Shown piece after piece: positions 8,080 through 17,540 of a stretch of DNA of 64,000 bases; position 1 is the first letter of the stretch; each line of letters begins with the position of its first letter. Location of the stretch: the NCBI GenBank assembly GCA_910579015.1, contig CAJTRO010000012.1:22263-86262 (forward strand), written 5' to 3'. Source of the DNA: an uncultured Dorea sp. GTDB lineage: Bacteria; Bacillota; Clostridia; Lachnospirales; Lachnospiraceae. Position numbers and translations under genes: made by a program. Below the pieces are notes generated by a model. It saw only the letters and a list, made by a program, of their open reading frames with translations, searched no databases and was not told the origin of the DNA.

Positions 8080-9372
8080 ATGAAGAAAGCAGCATTACAT
8101 AATCTTGGATGCAAAGTGAATGCATATGAGACAGAGGCCATGCAGGAGCTGTTAAGCCGGCATGGATATGAGATCGTGCCGTTCCACGAGAAGGCAGATG
8201 TCTATATCATCAATACCTGTACGGTTACGAACATGGCGGACCGCAAGTCGAGGCAGATGCTGCACCGCGCCAGGAAGATGAACCCGGAGGCGGTCATTGC
8301 GGCGTGCGGCTGTTATGTCCAGGCGAAGGGAGAAGCCGTGGACGATTGCGTGGATATCGTGATCGGGAATAATCAGAAGAAGGACCTGATCACGATATTG
8401 GATACATTTTTCGCCGGAAATGCAGACAGAGGACGTGTCGTTTCGAAACTTCTGGATATTAACCATACCAGGGAATATGAGGAGTTGAAGCTTACAAGGA
8501 CCGCAGAACATACGCGGGCATATGTGAAGGTACAGGACGGCTGCAATCAGTTCTGCACATACTGCATCATCCCGTTTGTGCGGGGAAGGGTAAGGAGCCG
8601 GAGCCGTGACAGCGTGCTTTCTGAGGCGGGCAGACTTTCTCTTTGCGGTTATAAGGAGATCGTGCTGACGGGGATCCATCTGAGCTCATACGGAATCGAC
8701 ACGCAGGACAGCCTTCTTAAGCTTATCGAGGCTGTTCACGAGATCCCGGGGATAGAGAGGATCCGGCTTGGTTCGCTTGAGCCGGGGATCATTACGGAAG
8801 AATTTGCAGGGACGCTGGCACAGCTTCCGAAGATATGCGATCATTTCCACCTGTCCATGCAGAGCGGGTGCGACGCCACATTAAAGCGGATGAACCGCCG
8901 TTATACCTCGGGAGAATATTATGAGAAGTGTATGCTTCTGCGGAGATATTTTAAGAGGCCGGCTCTTACCACGGATGTGATCGTCGGTTTCCCGGGAGAG
9001 ACAGAAGAGGAGTTCGCACAGTCGCGCGCATTCACGGACAAAGTGGATTTCTACGAGACACATGTGTTCAAATATTCGAAGCGCGAGGGGACGAAGGCGG
9101 CGTCCATGGCGGATCAGGTGCCGGAAGAGATAAAGACACGGCGCAGCAATGAACTGCTTGCGCTTAGCAGAAAGAAGCAGGCGGCCTATGAGGAGGCGCT
9201 GATCGGTACGTCCCAGGAGGTTCTGATCGAGGAAGAGATCCTTCATGAGGGGGAGCGGTATCAGACAGGACATACCAGACAATATGTGAAGATTGGACAG
9301 AAAATGACCGAAAACATGGTAAATCAGATAGTAAATGTAGAAATTAAGAACCGTTCACAAATAATCCATTGA
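8080..9372 (+). CDS. mtaB: tRNA (t6A37) methylthiotransferase MtaB
   Basis: Radical-SAM enzyme that adds a methylthio group at C2 of t6A37 in tRNAs decoding ANN codons. ATG 8080 is chosen (AGAAAGGA upstream); an in-frame extension to 8029 is unlikely. Order: UPF0004 domain with LGCKVNAYETEAM and NTCTVTNMAD; the radical-SAM cluster motif CNQFCTYCIIP near residue 150; the GFPGETEEEF loop; and a C-terminal TRAM domain. The 430-residue length is normal, and LGCKVN (not LGCxKN) places it in MtaB rather than MiaB or RimO. Confidence 0.93.
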   Translation: MKKAALHNLGCKVNAYETEAMQELLSRHGYEIVPFHEKADVYIINTCTVTNMADRKSRQMLHRARKMNPEAVIAACGCYVQAKGEAVDDCVDIVIGNNQKKDLITILDTFFAGNADRGRVVSKLLDINHTREYEELKLTRTAEHTRAYVKVQDGCNQFCTYCIIPFVRGRVRSRSRDSVLSEAGRLSLCGYKEIVLTGIHLSSYGIDTQDSLLKLIEAVHEIPGIERIRLGSLEPGIITEEFAGTLAQLPKICDHFHLSMQSGCDATLKRMNRRYTSGEYYEKCMLLRRYFKRPALTTDVIVGFPGETEEEFAQSRAFTDKVDFYETHVFKYSKREGTKAASMADQVPEEIKTRRSNELLALSRKKQAAYEEALIGTSQEVLIEEEILHEGERYQTGHTRQYVKIGQKMTENMVNQIVNVEIKNRSQIIH

Positions 9373-9429
9373 ATTTTTGCGGTCAATGGAGTAGAATAAA
9401 AGCGAAGTATTTTTGGAGGACGTGAGTAT

Positions 9430-9693
9430 ATGAGAGATTTAAGCAGCACACAGTTTTTTCAGGTAGAAAGCGGTCCACAGATTCAAGCAAAAGATATACT
9501 TGAGATTGTGTACAGGGCATTGAGCGAGAAAGGGTATAATCCGGTGAATCAGATTGTGGGGTATATTATGTCAGGGGATCCGACATATATTACAAGCTAT
9601 GACGGTGCGAGAAGCCTGATTATGAAGATGGAACGGGATGAACTGGTTGAAGAGATGCTTAAGACGTATATTGAGCATAACAGATGGGTATAA
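9430..9693 (+). CDS. ireB: IreB family regulatory phosphoprotein (UPF0297)
   Basis: An 87-residue protein matching the UPF0297/YrzL family over its whole length: the T-Q-x-F start (STQFFQVE), GYNPVNQIVGYIMSGDPTYIT and the basic-acidic C-terminus. In enterococci IreB is a substrate of the PASTA kinase IreK and affects cephalosporin resistance; function here is by family. It begins the conserved IreB-RuvX-DUF1292 cluster and is three bases upstream of ruvX. GGAGG precedes the ATG. Confidence 0.92.
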   Translation: MRDLSSTQFFQVESGPQIQAKDILEIVYRALSEKGYNPVNQIVGYIMSGDPTYITSYDGARSLIMKMERDELVEEMLKTYIEHNRWV

Positions 9694-9696
9694 TCT

Positions 9697-10131
9697 ATGA
9701 GAATCATGGGACTGGACTACGGCTCTAAGACAGTAGGCGTAGCGATCAGTGATCCGCTGGGGATTACGGCCCAGGGAATAGAGACGATATGCCGTAAGGA
9801 CGAGAATAAGCTGCGCAAAACCTGTGCCAGGATCGAGGCGCTGATTGGGGAGTATCAGGTAGAGCGGATTGTTCTTGGACTTCCAAAGCATATGAATAAT
9901 GAGATTGGAGAACGGGCGGAACGATCCATGGAGTTTGGGCAGATGCTTAAGAGACGGACCGGCCTTGAGGTCGTGATGTGGGACGAGCGTCTGACTACAG
10001 TAGAAGCAGAGCGGACTTTAATTGAGAATAAAGTAAGAAGGGAAGACCGCAAGAAGTATATCGATAAGATTGCGGCTGTTTTTATATTACAGGGATATCT
10101 GGACTCTGTGTCGGCCGGCTGCCGGCAGTGA
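9697..10131 (+). CDS. ruvX: Putative pre-16S rRNA nuclease / Holliday junction resolvase (RuvX/YqgF)
   Basis: A 144-residue RNase H-like fold protein. [16 protein letters not shown] at the N-terminus holds the first catalytic Asp; [14 protein letters not shown] is the second family block; [12 protein letters not shown] holds the third acidic motif. Family members are proposed to process the 5' end of 16S rRNA or resolve recombination junctions. Start at 9697 follows directly on ireB, and the two are likely translationally linked. Confidence 0.93.
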   Translation: MRIMGLDYGSKTVGVAISDPLGITAQGIETICRKDENKLRKTCARIEALIGEYQVERIVLGLPKHMNNEIGERAERSMEFGQMLKRRTGLEVVMWDERLTTVEAERTLIENKVRREDRKKYIDKIAAVFILQGYLDSVSAGCRQ

Positions 10132-10246
10132 CAGGCGTATCCATCCGGGTGGAAGCTTAAGGGCGGCAGTGGTATGCGCGGTCAGCCAGCCGGGCGCTTT
10201 GTAATGTAAAGATGACCGGAAGCTGTGCTTCGGATAAGGAGTGTAT

Positions 10247-10507
10247 ATGGAGAAGATTAGGTTCAGATCGGAAGAGATGCCGGAGGAAGTGGATTTTTTT
10301 GTGCTGGAACAGACGAAGGTGAGTGGTGTATCCTATATTCTGGTCACTGATTCGGAGGAAGGAGACGCAGAATGCCTGATTCTTAAGGATACGACCGAGG
10401 AATCGTCATCAGACAGTGTCTACGAGATCGTGGACGATGATGTGGAGCTTGCCGCCATATCGAAGGTGTTTGAAGAGCTGCTCGAAGATGTCGAGATTGA
10501 AAGGTAA
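10247..10507 (+). CDS. DUF1292 domain protein (YrzB/UPF0473 family)
   Basis: An 86-residue very acidic protein, third member of the conserved IreB-RuvX-DUF1292 set. The DUF1292 pattern is visible as VDFFVLEQTKVSGVSYILV, then EGDAECLILKD and YEIVDDDVELAAISKVFEELL. ATG 10247 is preferred over GTG 10241 because AAGGAG is at the right distance from it. The function of the family is unknown. The fur gene begins six bases after its stop. Confidence 0.88.
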   Translation: MEKIRFRSEEMPEEVDFFVLEQTKVSGVSYILVTDSEEGDAECLILKDTTEESSSDSVYEIVDDDVELAAISKVFEELLEDVEIER

Positions 10508-10513
10508 TATACT

Positions 10514-10972
10514 ATGTCCATCAGTAAAGAGAATTTTAAGAAAATGCTGAGAGAAAAAGGTCTTAAAGTAACCAATCAGAGGTTGCTTGTATTAGAGGTA
10601 CTTGCAGATCATCGTGATAAGCATATGACTGCAGAAGACATTTATGAACTGGTAAAGGAAGACTATCCGGATATCGGATTGGCGACCATTTACCGGACGG
10701 TGCAATTGTTACGGGAAATGCAGTTGGTGGATCGGATTAATCTTGATGATGGATGCCTTCGCTATGAGATCAGCGATTTGTTCGACGGGGAGACAAAGCA
10801 TCACCATCATCATCTGATATGTAAGACATGTGGAAAGGTGGTTCCGTTTGAGGAGGACCTCCTGGATGAACTGGAGCGTCTGGTTGAGCAGGAGACGGGA
10901 TTTAAGGTGTCAGACCACGAATTAAAGTTCTACGGACAATGCGAAGAGTGCTTAATAAAGCAGGAGCAATAG
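10514..10972 (+). CDS. Fur family metal-responsive repressor
   Basis: A 152-residue Fur/PerR/Zur-type regulator. The N-terminal winged helix shows GLKVTNQRLLVLEVL and AEDIYELVKEDYPDIGLATIYRTVQLL (kept here as two parts); the dimerisation/metal domain has the HHHHHLICKTCGK motif, a CxxC pair, and CEECL at the end giving the second structural-zinc pair. Which metal or peroxide it senses cannot be told from the motif alone; the histidine-rich stretch is the usual regulatory site. Confidence 0.88.
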   Translation: MSISKENFKKMLREKGLKVTNQRLLVLEVLADHRDKHMTAEDIYELVKEDYPDIGLATIYRTVQLLREMQLVDRINLDDGCLRYEISDLFDGETKHHHHHLICKTCGKVVPFEEDLLDELERLVEQETGFKVSDHELKFYGQCEECLIKQEQ

Positions 10973-11027
10973 TATATCATTTGTGTGATGATATACCAGG
11001 TACGGAGACGCACGTGGAGGTGTAGAT

Positions 11028-12695
11028 TTGAAGAAAGAGAACAATGAGAAATTGCGTATCATTCCGCTGGGAGGACTGGAGAAGATCGGAATGAATATTA
11101 CTGCCTTCGAGTACGAAGACAGTATAATTGTCGTGGATTGCGGACTGGCATTTCCGGAGGATGATATGCTGGGGATCGATCTTGTGATCCCGGATGTATC
11201 ATACCTGAAGGAGAATATCCAGAAGGTAAAAGGATTTGTGATCACGCATGGTCACGAGGATCATATCGGAGCATTATGTTATGTATTGAGAGAGATGAAC
11301 CTTCCCATCTATGCGACGAAGCTTACGATGGGAATCATAGAGAGAAAACTGACGGAGCATAATCTTCTGCGCACAACGAGAAGAAAGGTGGTAAAGCACG
11401 GACAGTCCATTAACCTGGGGCAGTTCCGTATAGAATTCATCAAGACGAACCACAGCATCCAGGATGCCGCGGCGCTGGCAATCTACTCGCCGGCGGGGAT
11501 TGTCGTGCATACAGGAGATTTCAAGGTGGATTACACGCCGGTATTCGGAGATGCCATCGACTTGCAGCGCTTTGCGGAGATAGGCAAGAAGGGCGTGCTG
11601 GCCCTGATGTCAGACAGTACCAACGCAGAGAGGAAGGGGTTCACCCAGTCGGAACGGACGGTGGGGATCACCTTCGACCATATTTTTGCGGAGCATCAGA
11701 ATACCAGGATCATCATTGCAACCTTTGCGTCTAATGTAGACCGGGTACAGCAGATCATCAATTCGGCGTGCAAATACGACCGGAAGGTGGTTGTGGAAGG
11801 ACGGAGCATGGTGAACATCATCCAGGTTGCGCAGGAGCTTGGATATCTTCATGTACCGGATAAGACGCTGATCGAGATTGATAATCTCAAGAATTATCCG
11901 CCGGAGAAGACGGTGCTGATCACTACAGGAAGCCAGGGAGAGTCCATGGCGGCGCTGTCGCGTATGGCGGCGGACGTGCATAAGAAGGTGACGATCATGC
12001 CCGGCGATACGGTTATCTTCAGCTCGAATCCCATTCCGGGGAATGAGAAGTCCGTTTCACGTGTGATCAACGAGCTGTCTGCGAAGGGGGCAGATGTGAT
12101 ATTCTCGGATGCCCATGTATCCGGACATGCCTGTCAGGAGGAGCTTAAGCTGATCTATTCTCTGGTGAAGCCGAAGTATGCAGTTCCGGTGCACGGCGAG
12201 TACCGGCATCTGAAAGCGAATGCGGCTATCGCGGTAACACTTGGGATTCCCAAGGAGAATGTGTTCATATTGAAGTCCGGCGACGTACTGGAACTTAGTT
12301 CGAAGGAAGCAAAGGTTGTGGACAAGGTACACACCGGAGAGATTCTGGTGGACGGGCTTGGCGTCGGCGATGTAGGCAATATAGTGCTCCGCGACAGACA
12401 GCATCTGGCGGAGGACGGTATCCTGATCGTGGTGCTGACTCTTGAGAAGGGCAGCAATCAGCTGCTGGCAGGACCAGATATCGTATCCCGCGGGTTTGTC
12501 TATGTCAGGGAGTCTGAAGGCCTGATGGAAGAAGCGCGCTGCATAGTGACAGATGCGGTGGAGGACTGCCTTCTGCATCAGCGCAATGCTGACTGGAGCA
12601 AGATCAAGATGGTGATACGTGACACCATGAATGAGTTTATCTGGAAGAGGACGAAGAGAAAGCCGATGGTCCTCCCGATCATAATGGATGTGTAA
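11028..12695 (+). CDS. rnj: Ribonuclease J
   Basis: Metallo-beta-lactamase-fold RNase with endo- and 5' exonuclease activity, central to mRNA turnover in Firmicutes. The start is TTG 11028 with GGAGGTG upstream. Visible are IIPLGGLEKIGMN, the zinc motif HGHEDHIGAL near residue 75, HTGDFK, SDSTNAE, and the beta-CASP motifs including TGSQGE and SGHA, followed by PVHGEYRHL. The 555-residue length is typical of RNase J1/J2. A strong terminator follows, ending the unit that includes the fur gene. Confidence 0.95.
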   Translation: MKKENNEKLRIIPLGGLEKIGMNITAFEYEDSIIVVDCGLAFPEDDMLGIDLVIPDVSYLKENIQKVKGFVITHGHEDHIGALCYVLREMNLPIYATKLTMGIIERKLTEHNLLRTTRRKVVKHGQSINLGQFRIEFIKTNHSIQDAAALAIYSPAGIVVHTGDFKVDYTPVFGDAIDLQRFAEIGKKGVLALMSDSTNAERKGFTQSERTVGITFDHIFAEHQNTRIIIATFASNVDRVQQIINSACKYDRKVVVEGRSMVNIIQVAQELGYLHVPDKTLIEIDNLKNYPPEKTVLITTGSQGESMAALSRMAADVHKKVTIMPGDTVIFSSNPIPGNEKSVSRVINELSAKGADVIFSDAHVSGHACQEELKLIYSLVKPKYAVPVHGEYRHLKANAAIAVTLGIPKENVFILKSGDVLELSSKEAKVVDKVHTGEILVDGLGVGDVGNIVLRDRQHLAEDGILIVVLTLEKGSNQLLAGPDIVSRGFVYVRESEGLMEEARCIVTDAVEDCLLHQRNADWSKIKMVIRDTMNEFIWKRTKRKPMVLPIIMDV

Positions 12696-12710
12696 GAGAG
12701 AGTTGAAGAT

Positions 12711-12748
12711 GAGTCAGAAGTTCTAAAAGGGACGTTCTGGCTCTTTTT
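12711..12748 (+). terminator. Intrinsic terminator after RNase J
   Basis: A 9-bp stem with one G-U pair (12711-12719 with 12735-12743) is followed at once by five T, 16 bases past the RNase J stop. Confidence 0.85.
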
Positions 12749-12797
12749 GGCAATCCATTTTTATCATTAATTAGATTGTTTCGTAAGCGTATAATTT

Positions 12798-12826
12798 TTG
12801 ACTTTAGAGGGTAATAGTGGTATATT
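12798..12826 (+). promoter_or_regulatory. Sigma-A promoter for the hybrid kinase gene
   Basis: TTGACT (12798-12803), a 17-base spacer and TATATT (12821-12826). Predicted transcription would start near 12833, giving an about 80-base leader before the kinase ATG at 12915. Confidence 0.75.
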
Positions 12827-12914
12827 ATTATTGAAGTATAAGGGTATAGGGCGTTGTCAGAAAAATCATTGCCGCAGTCAGGGTTTTTCCGGCATACTTA
12901 AGGTGACTGGTTAT

Positions 12915-15491
12915 ATGGAAAAGAGAGAAGGAAGAAGTGTAATACACAAGAAGATGGCCCTGATCATTCCGATCATACTGGTATTCGGCATCCTGGGCAC
13001 GGTAGTTTTTTCTGTTTCGAGGAGGATATCCCTGGAGATGTCGGAATCAGCGATCGGTAATCTGCATGAGAGCCTGGATCTGATCGGGAATACGATGGAG
13101 ACCATTTTGAAGAAAGAGGCGGAATTTCAGGAGCTGATCGCACAGGAGCTGGTGGACGCAGAGAATCCGGCCAGGTTTGTCCGTTCCTATAAGCGGAATG
13201 GGACGATGGTTAAGATATCATTGATCATGGCGGGAGAGAAAAGCGGGGTATCCAATACCGGGGAAGAGTTCTCTGAGGAAGAGCTGGATTTTTCCGGAGG
13301 AAAGACGGTGGGGGATCTGCCGGTCTCCAGTTCATATGTGAACGATATGGGAACCTGGGCATATACGATGAAGTGTCCGGTCATGAAGGACGGGACGCAG
13401 AGAGCGTGGCTTTATATAGAGTACGTCTATGATTCTTTCGACGATGCACTGCCAAGTGATTTCTACAACGGCAGAGCAACGCTTTACCTCATGGACTCGT
13501 ACAGTAAGAAGTTTGTGATGAAGCCCAAAGGGATTGGGGAGAGAGATGCGGGACATATGAATCTTGAGGATTTCTACCGTGCGAACAAGATTCTCGAGGA
13601 GGATGTTAAGGCCAATGTGATCGAGAGCATTGATAAAGGGAACGACGTCATGTTCTACCATGATATCCAGAACAAAGAGTCTCTGATCTATATGTGGTCT
13701 GTGAATGAGGGCGCGGTCTATCTGATCGGATACGTGCCTGTCCAGGCGATACAGCGGGAAGGGGATGCGGTCAACCAGAATATTCTGATCGTTGTTGCGG
13801 TCATGCTGACGGCATTTTTCGGAAGCTGTGCGTTGTACCTGTTTTTTGATAAGCTGAAGGATAAGATCAGGCAGGATCAGGAGACAGAGAGAGAGCTGCA
13901 CAATAAGCAGCTGACGGAAGCATTGCAGACGGCTCAGATCGCGAATAATTCTAAGACGACATTCCTCTCGAACATGTCCCATGATATCCGTACTCCGATG
14001 AATGCGATACTGGGATTTGCGACTTTACTTGCGAAGGATGTGGATAATCCGGATAAGGTCAGGGAATACACCAGGAAGATCACCTCTTCCGGCCAGCATC
14101 TGTTAAGCCTTATCAACGACGTGCTGGATATCTCTAAGATAGAGAGCGGAAAGGTGGTGCTGTCCCTTGGAGAGATTGCGATAAATGATATAATCTCGTC
14201 TATAGACGCCATCATCCGCCCGGCGGCCAATGCAAAGAATCAGAGCTTTGACATTGCCGTGACCGGACTTCGGCATGAGCGTCTGATCGGTGACGAGACG
14301 AGGATCAACCAGATACTGATCAATCTTCTGTCCAATGCAGTGAAGTACACACCGGAGGGAGGCAATATCTGGCTTCGTATCATCGGTCTTAATCAGTATT
14401 CCAGCCAGTATGAGCATGTCCGGATCGAGGTGGAGGATAACGGCTATGGAATGACGTCAGAGTATCTTGAGACTATTTTTGATGCGTTTACCAGAGCGGA
14501 AAACAGTACGACGAATAAGGTGCAGGGTACCGGTCTTGGCATGGCGATCACGAAGAATATCGTGGAATTGATGGGCGGGACCATAGAAGTTGCAAGTGAA
14601 GTAGGGCTTGGAAGTCTCTTTATTGTGGATCTGGAGCTTCGGATCCCGGAGATAGAGGTGGATGAGCAGTTCTGGAAAGACAGAGGCATATCACGGATCC
14701 TGGTGGTGGATGATGAAGCAGATATCTGTGAGAATGTGAAGATACTTATGGAGGGCGCCGGAATCCAGGTGGATACAGCCAATGAAGGCGAAGAGGCGCT
14801 GCATATGAGGCAGGAAGCCTGTGAGAACGGAAGCGATTATCAGGTGATTCTTCTTGACCTTAAGATGCCGGGAATGGACGGTCTTGAGACGGCAAGACAG
14901 ATGAGGACCATGATATCCGGCCACGTGCCGATCCTTCTTCTGACTTCCTACGACTGGGAGGAGATACAGACAGAAGCCGTGCAGGCCGGGATTGACGGAT
15001 TCCTTTCAAAGCCTTTCTTTGTTTCAGCTTTGAAGGAGAAGGTCATTGAACTTCTGGCGGATCAGACCATGGAGGAAGAGGCCTCGGCCGGGCAGGAGGA
15101 AAGCAGTCTGGCAGGCCGGCATTTCCTCGTGGCAGAGGACAATGAGATCAACGCAGAGATATTGACGGAGCTTCTGGATATTGAAGAGGCGACGTGTGAG
15201 ATCGTAGAGAACGGCCGGCTGGCGGTGGAGCGTTTTGCACAGACGGAACCGGGAAGCTATGACGCGATTCTGATGGATGTACAGATGCCGGTGATGAACG
15301 GTTATGAAGCCGCAAGGACGATCCGGCAGATGGATCGTGCGGATGCGAAGATGATCCTGATCATTGCGATGACTGCGAATGCATTTGCAGAGGATGTGAA
15401 GGATGCGATTGATGCAGGCATGGATGCGCATATAGCGAAGCCTGTCGATATGGAGCTTTTGAGAAGGACGCTGGGGCTTTATTTTCGGTAG
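12915..15491 (+). CDS. Hybrid sensor histidine kinase with two receiver domains
   Basis: An 858-residue membrane hybrid kinase, started at ATG 12915 (AAGGTG upstream). A membrane helix at about residues 14-38 and a second near residue 290-315 flank an extracytoplasmic sensor region of about 250 residues without a domain I can name. Then come HisKA with phospho-acceptor His356 (SHDIRTPMN), an HATPase with EDNGYGM and GTGLGMAI, and two receiver domains with phospho-acceptor Asp648 (LDLKMPGMDG) and Asp788 (MDVQMPVMNG). No separate output regulator follows; the next gene is a lipoprotein solute-binding protein that may feed ligand to the sensor domain. Confidence 0.92.
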   Translation: MEKREGRSVIHKKMALIIPIILVFGILGTVVFSVSRRISLEMSESAIGNLHESLDLIGNTMETILKKEAEFQELIAQELVDAENPARFVRSYKRNGTMVKISLIMAGEKSGVSNTGEEFSEEELDFSGGKTVGDLPVSSSYVNDMGTWAYTMKCPVMKDGTQRAWLYIEYVYDSFDDALPSDFYNGRATLYLMDSYSKKFVMKPKGIGERDAGHMNLEDFYRANKILEEDVKANVIESIDKGNDVMFYHDIQNKESLIYMWSVNEGAVYLIGYVPVQAIQREGDAVNQNILIVVAVMLTAFFGSCALYLFFDKLKDKIRQDQETERELHNKQLTEALQTAQIANNSKTTFLSNMSHDIRTPMNAILGFATLLAKDVDNPDKVREYTRKITSSGQHLLSLINDVLDISKIESGKVVLSLGEIAINDIISSIDAIIRPAANAKNQSFDIAVTGLRHERLIGDETRINQILINLLSNAVKYTPEGGNIWLRIIGLNQYSSQYEHVRIEVEDNGYGMTSEYLETIFDAFTRAENSTTNKVQGTGLGMAITKNIVELMGGTIEVASEVGLGSLFIVDLELRIPEIEVDEQFWKDRGISRILVVDDEADICENVKILMEGAGIQVDTANEGEEALHMRQEACENGSDYQVILLDLKMPGMDGLETARQMRTMISGHVPILLLTSYDWEEIQTEAVQAGIDGFLSKPFFVSALKEKVIELLADQTMEEEASAGQEESSLAGRHFLVAEDNEINAEILTELLDIEEATCEIVENGRLAVERFAQTEPGSYDAILMDVQMPVMNGYEAARTIRQMDRADAKMILIIAMTANAFAEDVKDAIDAGMDAHIAKPVDMELLRRTLGLYFR

Positions 15492-15547
15492 GAGCAGTCC
15501 TGCCTGGCTGCCGTATAAGGTTATAGAGCAAGTAAAAGGAGTTAGGT

Positions 15548-16852
15548 ATGAGCAGCAGTATTAAAAGATTCACAGCAATTCTGATGACTGTAATGATGGC
15601 TTTGGCGGCGGTTTCCTGTGGAAAGGGAAACGTGCCTGAATTAAATCTGGTGGATAATGACAAAGAGACACAGAAGATTGTTGAATTATTCGCGCCGATG
15701 GAGCGTTCCAATCCGGATGCCAAGAACGTTGCAAGAACGGCATTTGATAAGACGGTTATTATGGCTGAGGAGAAGCTTAAGCTCAGGGTGGAATACAATA
15801 CCTATACATCTGAAAATTATCAGGAGAAGTCTTACGATGATGTTTCACTTGACCGGATACGGAATAATATGGATGATTTCTACCTGCTGAATCCGGACGT
15901 CATGAAGAAGACCGGAGAAGAAGGAAGACTGGTGGATCTGTCAGGACTTGACTGCGCAAAGAATCTGAGGGACGTGGTGAAGACGGCGAATACGGTGGAC
16001 GGAAAGCTGGTGGGGATCCCTCAGGAGGTAGTCGTATACGGACTGTTTGTGAATAAGGATATGTTTGACAGATATGATCTTAAACTGCCGGAAACCCCGG
16101 AAGAATTTCTGGAATGCTGCCGGGTGTTTAAGGAGAATGGGATCGAGACGCCGGTGGGGGCGAACCGCTGGTGGCTTGAGACCTTTGTATTTGCACAGGC
16201 TTACGCGCAGCTGTATAACGGAGATGATACTGAGGAAGCGATTGAAGCGCTGAACAGCGGAGAGCGTAAGTACAGTGATTATATGCGACAGGGCTTTGAG
16301 TATGTGAAGGAGATGATCGACCGGGGATATATTGACGCTAAGACGGCGCTGACATATGAGGCGATCGAAGGAGAAGGGGCTGATTTTCTGGCGCAGAAGA
16401 CGCCGATCGTTATGGCGTACTGGGGTGCGGCCAATACCGATACAGCCTACGGGAAGACAGATTTTAACTTGCAGGTGATCGGATTTCCCAGTGAACTCGG
16501 TCAGATGCCGGTTGTGTCAATGACCGGAATTGCGGTTCCCAAGAATGCAGAGCATCTTAAGGATACTCTGAATGTTCTTGAAGTGATCCTGTCGGACGAG
16601 GCGCTTCAGGTTTATGCCGAGACGAACAAGGTGATCTCGCCGTCCAAGAATGTGGAGGTGGAGTGCATCGATGCGTTAAAGCCGCTGAATGATCTGGTGA
16701 ATGAAGGGACTTATGTCCTTGCCAGCAATGCGGGCATGAAGGTGGAACAGTGGGGCAATACATGCCTGATCGTGCGCAAGCTGATGGAAGGGGCTTCTGT
16801 GGATGAATGTATGGAGGAGTTTGACAGGTTACAGGAGGAATCCCTGAAATAA
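15548..16852 (+). CDS. Extracellular solute-binding lipoprotein (family 1), orphan
   Basis: A 434-residue exported protein with a lipobox (AAVSC, lipidated Cys24) after a hydrophobic signal peptide. The mature part resembles sugar-type family 1 binding proteins: GKLVGIPQEVVVYGLFVNKD, a PETPEEFLECCRVFKENG segment and a middle WWLETFVFAQ. Its ligand is not evident. No ABC permeases or ATPase lie beside it. The gene begins 56 bases after the hybrid kinase stop with an AAAGGAG site, so it may be an accessory ligand-presenting protein for that kinase. Confidence 0.85.
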   Translation: MSSSIKRFTAILMTVMMALAAVSCGKGNVPELNLVDNDKETQKIVELFAPMERSNPDAKNVARTAFDKTVIMAEEKLKLRVEYNTYTSENYQEKSYDDVSLDRIRNNMDDFYLLNPDVMKKTGEEGRLVDLSGLDCAKNLRDVVKTANTVDGKLVGIPQEVVVYGLFVNKDMFDRYDLKLPETPEEFLECCRVFKENGIETPVGANRWWLETFVFAQAYAQLYNGDDTEEAIEALNSGERKYSDYMRQGFEYVKEMIDRGYIDAKTALTYEAIEGEGADFLAQKTPIVMAYWGAANTDTAYGKTDFNLQVIGFPSELGQMPVVSMTGIAVPKNAEHLKDTLNVLEVILSDEALQVYAETNKVISPSKNVEVECIDALKPLNDLVNEGTYVLASNAGMKVEQWGNTCLIVRKLMEGASVDECMEEFDRLQEESLK

Positions 16853-16874
16853 AAATATATGGAGATAAACAGTG

Positions 16875-17540
16875 ATGGAGGAGAGACTGACCACATATAT
16901 CCGGTCCTTAGAAAGACCGGAGAAACCTGTGATCGAACAGATTGAACAAGAGGCTGTGGATACTTTTGTGCCGATCATCCGTAAGGAGACGCAGAGCTTC
17001 CTGAAAGTACTGCTGATGATAAAACAGCCGTCCCGGATTTTGGAGATCGGGACGGCTATTGGTTTTTCTGCGATCCTGATGAGCGAGTACATGCCCAAGG
17101 ACGGGCGGATCACGACGATAGAAAAGTATGAGAAGCGGATTCCTGTTGCGCGTGAGAATTTCAGGAGGGCGGGAAAGGAAGAGCAGATCACCCTGATAGA
17201 AGGAGACGCCCTGGAGGTGATGCAGTCTCTTGAGGATTCGTATGATCTCATCTTTATGGACGCCGCAAAGGGGCAGTATATCCATTATCTGCCGGAGGCA
17301 GTGAGGCTGCTCTCTGCCGGAGGGGTATTGGTGTCGGATAATGTACTACAGGACGGGGATGTGATAGAGTCCCGGTTTGCTGTGGAGAGGCGGAACCGTA
17401 CCATCCATAGCAGGATGCGGGAGTATCTTTATGAACTAAAGCATCATGAACAGCTTGAGACGTCTATCCTGCCGCTTGGGGACGGGATAGCGCTGAGTGT
17501 AAAGAGAGCGGCAGAAGATAACGGAGAGGATGATTTGTAA
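16875..17540 (+). CDS. trmR: O-methyltransferase, TrmR-like (tRNA ho5U34 methylation)
   Basis: A class I SAM-dependent O-methyltransferase of the family that includes caffeoyl-CoA and catechol enzymes and bacterial TrmR. The SAM loop ILEIGTAIGFSA, the metal-binding DAAKGQY and SDNVLQDG motifs are seen. It is immediately followed (no gap) by a U32 peptidase-family gene, the arrangement of yrrM-yrrN/O in Bacillus subtilis, where YrrM (TrmR) makes 5-methoxyuridine in tRNA from the hydroxyuridine made by TrhP. GTG 16872 is an alternative start nearer to GGAG. Confidence 0.8.
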   Translation: MEERLTTYIRSLERPEKPVIEQIEQEAVDTFVPIIRKETQSFLKVLLMIKQPSRILEIGTAIGFSAILMSEYMPKDGRITTIEKYEKRIPVARENFRRAGKEEQITLIEGDALEVMQSLEDSYDLIFMDAAKGQYIHYLPEAVRLLSAGGVLVSDNVLQDGDVIESRFAVERRNRTIHSRMREYLYELKHHEQLETSILPLGDGIALSVKRAAEDNGEDDL

